Assembly: GCA_041749255.1 (NCBI GenBank)
Contig: JBGTBR010000018.1
Coordinates: 1 to 64,000 of the forward strand
Source of the DNA: JABDLO01 sp041749255
GTDB taxonomy: Bacteria > Bacteroidota > Bacteroidia > Chitinophagales > Saprospiraceae
Length of the DNA: 64,000 nucleotides
Direction: 5' to 3'
The position numbers and the translations under genes were made by a program. The notes beneath the pieces are model-generated. The model had not been told where the DNA came from. It searched no databases and saw nothing but the letters and a program-made list of their open reading frames with translations. This document shows positions 60,441 through 64,000 of this stretch, one piece after another (the first letter of the stretch is position 1; the number at the start of each line of letters is the position of its first letter).

Positions 60441-61763
60441 TTGATATACAGAATTGAATATATAGTAAGAATGATATTGATTTCAAGCATGGTTTCCGGT
60501 GCGTTTATGTGTCTCATGACTGAAAGTGGAATGGAAAAATCCACAAATGACCCATCAGGAGACGGTGCTGTCGAACCGGTAGAAATTAAAGTGGGAAGCC
60601 GGACTATAGTTACGGACCAATTCACCCCAGCCGGCACACCTGTAGTACCTATGTGGAAAGCCGCAATGGCCGATACCAATCTTAGAAGGGGCGCTGGTTT
60701 TCCCATACTTGAAAATGCAGAACATTCAATAGTGTGGCAACCCGCTTCTTTGGAAGAAGGAGCTTACAACCACTATGCATGCCTCATTCAATTTAATGGT
60801 GTTTTTTATGCCATGTGGGGCAATCACCCGAATGGAGAAGATGCACCGGGTCAGCGTGTGTTGTATTCTGTGTCTAAAGAATGGGGAGTATGGTCAGATG
60901 CCAGGGAATTATTAAGCCCTCCGGGACCCGTTCTACCTCGAAGTGAGAAAGGAATTCATCTAAAACCTGATCGATGGGCTGTGATATCTGGTCAATTGTA
61001 CGCTATAGTCTATGCCTATGGAGCGGGAATCTATCCAATCGCATTAAAAATGAACACAGATGGAAAACCAGGAAAGCCTTTTCTACTAAACCTCCTCGAA
61101 GAAGGTAATCAATTACCTGAGTATATGACTGAAAAAAATATTCCAGGAGAGAAAAAAGATATAGTACAAAATTTACATAATTGGTATGGTGAAACCAACC
61201 AGATTAGTTGGTGGGCATGGACATCTGATTCCTGGGGCGTAAATAGAAAAGCCGTCGATGGGGCAAATCTCATTGAAAGTTTTATGTACCGGGCAAAAGA
61301 TGGTACAAAAGTATTGATGATGAGAAATTGGGGGACACCCAGAAACCCGGTTCATAATAACAGAATGTACGTGTGCTTTAGTGATAGCCAGGAGCATGGA
61401 TGGGGGCAATTATATCCTACGGATATTCCTGATTCCCCAACCCGTGCCCAGGCTTTAACTCTGGACAATGGTAAAGTCTTGTTAATAGGCAGCCAGAATG
61501 TGCCCTATTATGATCAGGCTTTGTATCTCGATAGAGACCCGATTACGGTTTCAGTAAGCGATGATGGTTATTTTTTTGATAGAGTGTTCGCCTTGAGAAC
61601 CGAATCCCCTAAGGGATTCAGGTTTTCAGGTGTAAGTGGCAGAAATCCCGGCTATGCCTATTCAAGTTCGGTTGTATACGACGGGTGGTTGTACACTTTA
61701 TATTCAATTGGAAAAGAGGATATGGGTATATCCAGAGTTCCACTTTCAGAATTAGGCATTTAA
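60441..61763 (+). CDS. Exported propeller-like protein of the locus, family uncertain
   Basis: 440 residues from a TTG (ATG 60471 is a good alternative giving 430). The N-terminus has a hydrophobic export signal (MILISSMVSGAFMC) with a weak lipobox. Repeated short blades (YNHYACLIQFNGVFYAMWGN; QLYAIVYAYGAGIYPIA; GWLYTLYSIGKEDMGISRV) suggest a beta-propeller related to the sialidase-like set but without good Asp boxes. The end resembles the closing blades of sialidase-like proteins (GYAYSSSVVYDGWLYTLYSI). Substrate unknown. Confidence 0.75.
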   Translation: MIYRIEYIVRMILISSMVSGAFMCLMTESGMEKSTNDPSGDGAVEPVEIKVGSRTIVTDQFTPAGTPVVPMWKAAMADTNLRRGAGFPILENAEHSIVWQPASLEEGAYNHYACLIQFNGVFYAMWGNHPNGEDAPGQRVLYSVSKEWGVWSDARELLSPPGPVLPRSEKGIHLKPDRWAVISGQLYAIVYAYGAGIYPIALKMNTDGKPGKPFLLNLLEEGNQLPEYMTEKNIPGEKKDIVQNLHNWYGETNQISWWAWTSDSWGVNRKAVDGANLIESFMYRAKDGTKVLMMRNWGTPRNPVHNNRMYVCFSDSQEHGWGQLYPTDIPDSPTRAQALTLDNGKVLLIGSQNVPYYDQALYLDRDPITVSVSDDGYFFDRVFALRTESPKGFRFSGVSGRNPGYAYSSSVVYDGWLYTLYSIGKEDMGISRVPLSELGI

Positions 61764-61782
61764 ACCAGCAATATTTAAAAGT

Positions 61783-63492
61783 ATGAAATGTATTTATTGT
61801 AAATTTTTATTGATCATTTTTGTTTTCTCACAATGTACTTCTGCTAAACCGGATGAGACAGGCCTTAGTGAAACGGGGGCTAGTGAACTACTGTACAACG
61901 GGATAGAACTACCTGCTGAATGGCCTCCCAAAGATATAGATCCTGCGTCTGATGAAGTGGTGCAAGCACCTTACCTTCAAAGTCCACCCGATGTGATACC
62001 CATTAATATAGGAAGACAGCTGTTTATAGATGATTTTTTGATAGAAAATACGGATATGGCCAGAGTGTATCACAAGGCTAAAAAATTGGAAACCAATCCT
62101 GTGTTTTTCCCCCAAACCCGACATGAAATAGAAGAACACCATGAACATAAAGAAGTAACATACTTTGGACATGGGGGTTTGTTTTACGATCCTGAGTTTA
62201 AGCATTTTAAAATGTTTTATACAGCAGGATGGCGGGGCGGTTTGGCAATGGCTACCAGCAAAGATTTAATCAATTGGGAAAGACCTGATCTTGGTCTTTA
62301 CGGAGAAAATATGATTCTTCCGCCAGGTCCTTTATTTGCCGGCGGGGATAATGCGGTTTGGCTCGATTTGAATGCAAATGGTACTGAACAAAAATATAAA
62401 TTGTTGTCCGAGCGCCTGGTTGATGGGCATTGGAGAAATTATTATGATAAAAGGGAAGATACACCTACCCATACTGCCCATTTCTCTGAAGATGGAAAAT
62501 TCTGGTCTCAGGGAGTGCATGCGGGCAGAGCAGCGGATTATTGTTCCTTTTTTTACAATCCCTTCAGAGAAAAATGGGTATTTAGCATCAAACAAAATAC
62601 GGTCAGAGGGCGAGCGAGATTCTATGCAGAACACGATGATTTCCTCAAAGGGTCTAAATGGGATGATGCCGTATTTTGGGTCAACACAGATAAAATGGAT
62701 CCCCCGGATCCGGAAGTGATGGATCCCCCTCAACTATACAGTCTTAACGGAATCGCATATGAAAGTATAATCGTAGGGCAGTTTTATATCCATCTGGGGC
62801 CGAACAACAAAATATGTGAGGAGGGCCAATTTCCAAAAATGACTGAAATCCATTTAGGATATAGCCGTGATGGCTTTCACTGGGACAGACCCGACAGGAC
62901 ACCTTTTATTGGAGCGACCCGGAAAGAGGGTGATTGGGACAGAGCCTATTTGCATGGAACCAATGGGGTATTTGTTGTATTGGATGATGAAATCTGGTTC
63001 CCCTATTGCGGATATTCTGGGGATGCCTCTGATGGATCAAAAGGGATGTATACCGGAGCCAGCATTGGTATGGCCAAACTGAGAAGAGACGGTTTTGCTT
63101 CCATGGAAGCTGGAAATACACCGGGCACATTGACTACGAGAACCCTGAAATTTGATGAAGGACTCCACCTTTTTATCAATGCAGAATGTGAACAAGGATC
63201 ATTATCCGTAGAAGTCCTTGATGAAAATGGAAATACACTACCCGAATTTGCAGTTAGTCATCCTGTCTCGGTCAATTCAACAATCCAAAAAATAGAATGG
63301 AAAAATGGCACAAATCTGCAGTCTTTACAGGGAAAAAATGTAAAATTTCGCTTTCATATGACTCGTGGAAAATTGTATTCATTCTGGGTGAGTCCTGAAG
63401 AAAGCGGTGCGAGTTATGGTTACCTGGGTGCCGGCGGACCCGGTTATGAAGGTGTAGTAGATACCAAAGGACTTCAGGCAAAAAACCAATGA
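61783..63492 (+). CDS. GH32/43-like five-bladed propeller lipoprotein
   Basis: 569 residues. Signal with VFSQC (Cys18). The mature part begins with a linker, then GRQLFIDDFLIENTDMARVY and KLETNPVFFP, which match the opening of the large uncharacterised group of GH32/GH43-clan propellers in Planctomycetota and Bacteroidota. YDPEFKHFKMFYTAGWRGGL and GDWDRAYLHGTNGVFVVLDD are blade strands with candidate acidic residues. The C-terminal 120 residues (LFINAECEQGSLSVEVLDEN) form a jelly-roll module. It overlaps the next gene by 4 bases. Probably a glycosidase; linkage unknown. Confidence 0.82.
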   Translation: MKCIYCKFLLIIFVFSQCTSAKPDETGLSETGASELLYNGIELPAEWPPKDIDPASDEVVQAPYLQSPPDVIPINIGRQLFIDDFLIENTDMARVYHKAKKLETNPVFFPQTRHEIEEHHEHKEVTYFGHGGLFYDPEFKHFKMFYTAGWRGGLAMATSKDLINWERPDLGLYGENMILPPGPLFAGGDNAVWLDLNANGTEQKYKLLSERLVDGHWRNYYDKREDTPTHTAHFSEDGKFWSQGVHAGRAADYCSFFYNPFREKWVFSIKQNTVRGRARFYAEHDDFLKGSKWDDAVFWVNTDKMDPPDPEVMDPPQLYSLNGIAYESIIVGQFYIHLGPNNKICEEGQFPKMTEIHLGYSRDGFHWDRPDRTPFIGATRKEGDWDRAYLHGTNGVFVVLDDEIWFPYCGYSGDASDGSKGMYTGASIGMAKLRRDGFASMEAGNTPGTLTTRTLKFDEGLHLFINAECEQGSLSVEVLDENGNTLPEFAVSHPVSVNSTIQKIEWKNGTNLQSLQGKNVKFRFHMTRGKLYSFWVSPEESGASYGYLGAGGPGYEGVVDTKGLQAKNQ

Positions 63493-64000
63493 AGATGTTG
63501 AAATTAAAAATAAAAAACCTGATTCCAATTCTATTAACCGGTATCGTACTGTGTGCCAGTTGTAAGCAGGAACTTCACCAGGAAGATCCTGGTTTAAAGC
63601 CTCCAAAAATAATACTCAATCCAGGAGGAAAGTATAGTCTGGAAGAATTGGATTACGGAATGAATATGGGCATTGAAAAAACACCCGGAGGAAGATTTTG
63701 GATGTGTTGGACAGGAGGAGGAGATGATCCAAGTTCCTTTATGTTATTGGCATGGAGTGATGATAAAGGACAAACCTGGACTCCACCCGTCCTGGCTGTA
63801 GATGGGCAGGATGAGTCCTTAACACAATTTAGGACAGTACAGAATGGAAATTTATGGACCGACCCCAACGGACATTTATGGTTCTTTTTTGATCAGGCAA
63901 TGATGGACTTTGACGGAAGGGCAGGGGTGTGGTACATACAATGTAAAAATCCCGACAGCGAAGAACCCCAATGGTCGGAACCACAGAGATTATGGCACGG
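63489..64000 (+). CDS. Sialidase-like Asp-box propeller lipoprotein 4, cut by the window end
   Basis: 170 codons are visible, no stop. Start ATG overlaps the previous stop (ATGA). The signal ends LTGIVLCASC with a candidate lipid Cys. The text LDYGMNMGIEKTPGGRFWMC, then SDDKGQTWTPP, LWTDPNGHLWFFFDQ and MDFDGRAGVWYIQCKNPDSE parallels proteins 1 and 2 closely, so this is another member of the same set. The array continues past the window. Confidence 0.88.
   Translation, partial: MKMLKLKIKNLIPILLTGIVLCASCKQELHQEDPGLKPPKIILNPGGKYSLEELDYGMNMGIEKTPGGRFWMCWTGGGDDPSSFMLLAWSDDKGQTWTPPVLAVDGQDESLTQFRTVQNGNLWTDPNGHLWFFFDQAMMDFDGRAGVWYIQCKNPDSEEPQWSEPQRLWH

Overview
The window is a 64 kb piece of a Bacteroidota chromosome, most like the Saprospiria or a related marine or sludge lineage. 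The evidence is a SusC/SusD pair, a type IX secretion C-terminal domain, DUF4296, DUF4412 and GLPGLI-like small exported proteins, weak ribosome binding sites with several TTG and GTG starts, and TTTG / TAnnTTTG promoter-like boxes. This placement rests on gene content only.

Layout. 0-9.2 kb: an EI24-like membrane protein, a MarR regulator, a rhodanese lipoprotein, tRNA-Arg(CCT), a DUF4440 protein, a cupin gene broken by a TAG codon, a membrane-anchored HTH protein beside a secreted jelly-roll protein, and a membrane adenylate cyclase. 9.3-13 kb: an accessory patch with an IS110 transposase remnant, a decayed toxin-antitoxin pair, a cupin gene and a REP-associated tyrosine transposase (RAYT). 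The RAYT sits among short palindromes (core ACCTCGAAGGT) and an 89-bp element with those palindromes at its ends. 13-22.8 kb: a seven-gene minus-strand operon (class III aminotransferase, nitrilase-type amidohydrolase, VOC protein, Orn/Lys/Arg-type decarboxylase, ATP-grasp ligase, C45 Ntn-hydrolase, aldehyde dehydrogenase). It looks like a complete amine or polyamine route in which the ligase and hydrolase are not those of the known Puu pathway. The operon is bracketed by copies of the 89-bp element. 23-24.6 kb: an intact vapBC-like module with a palindromic operator, again between repeat clusters. 24.6-27.6 kb: a T9SS cargo protein and a thioredoxin-(GD)28-dockerin protein. 27.6-46.1 kb: mostly ordinary chromosomal genes (lipB, thioesterases, SDR, TlpA-like, dynamin-like GTPase, MFS plus GH13 amylase, sixA-like, a two-component pair, engB, acyltransferase, exonuclease, a calcineurin-like phosphoesterase). 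46.9-50.2 kb: a DASS anion transporter and a beta-helix protein with an IPTL-CTERM tail. 50.3-64 kb: a polysaccharide-utilisation-type locus with a divergent AraC regulator, SusC, SusD and at least six exported beta-propeller proteins. Four of these are related sialidase-like (Asp-box) proteins; the last runs off the window.

The strongest candidates for something undescribed are (1) the RAYT with its matched 89-bp element, six copies in 14 kb, one of which supplies the RAYT C-terminus; (2) the decarboxylase / ATP-grasp / C45 operon; and (3) the tandem Asp-box propeller array of unknown substrate. Functions are assigned from motif recognition by eye; no database search was possible.
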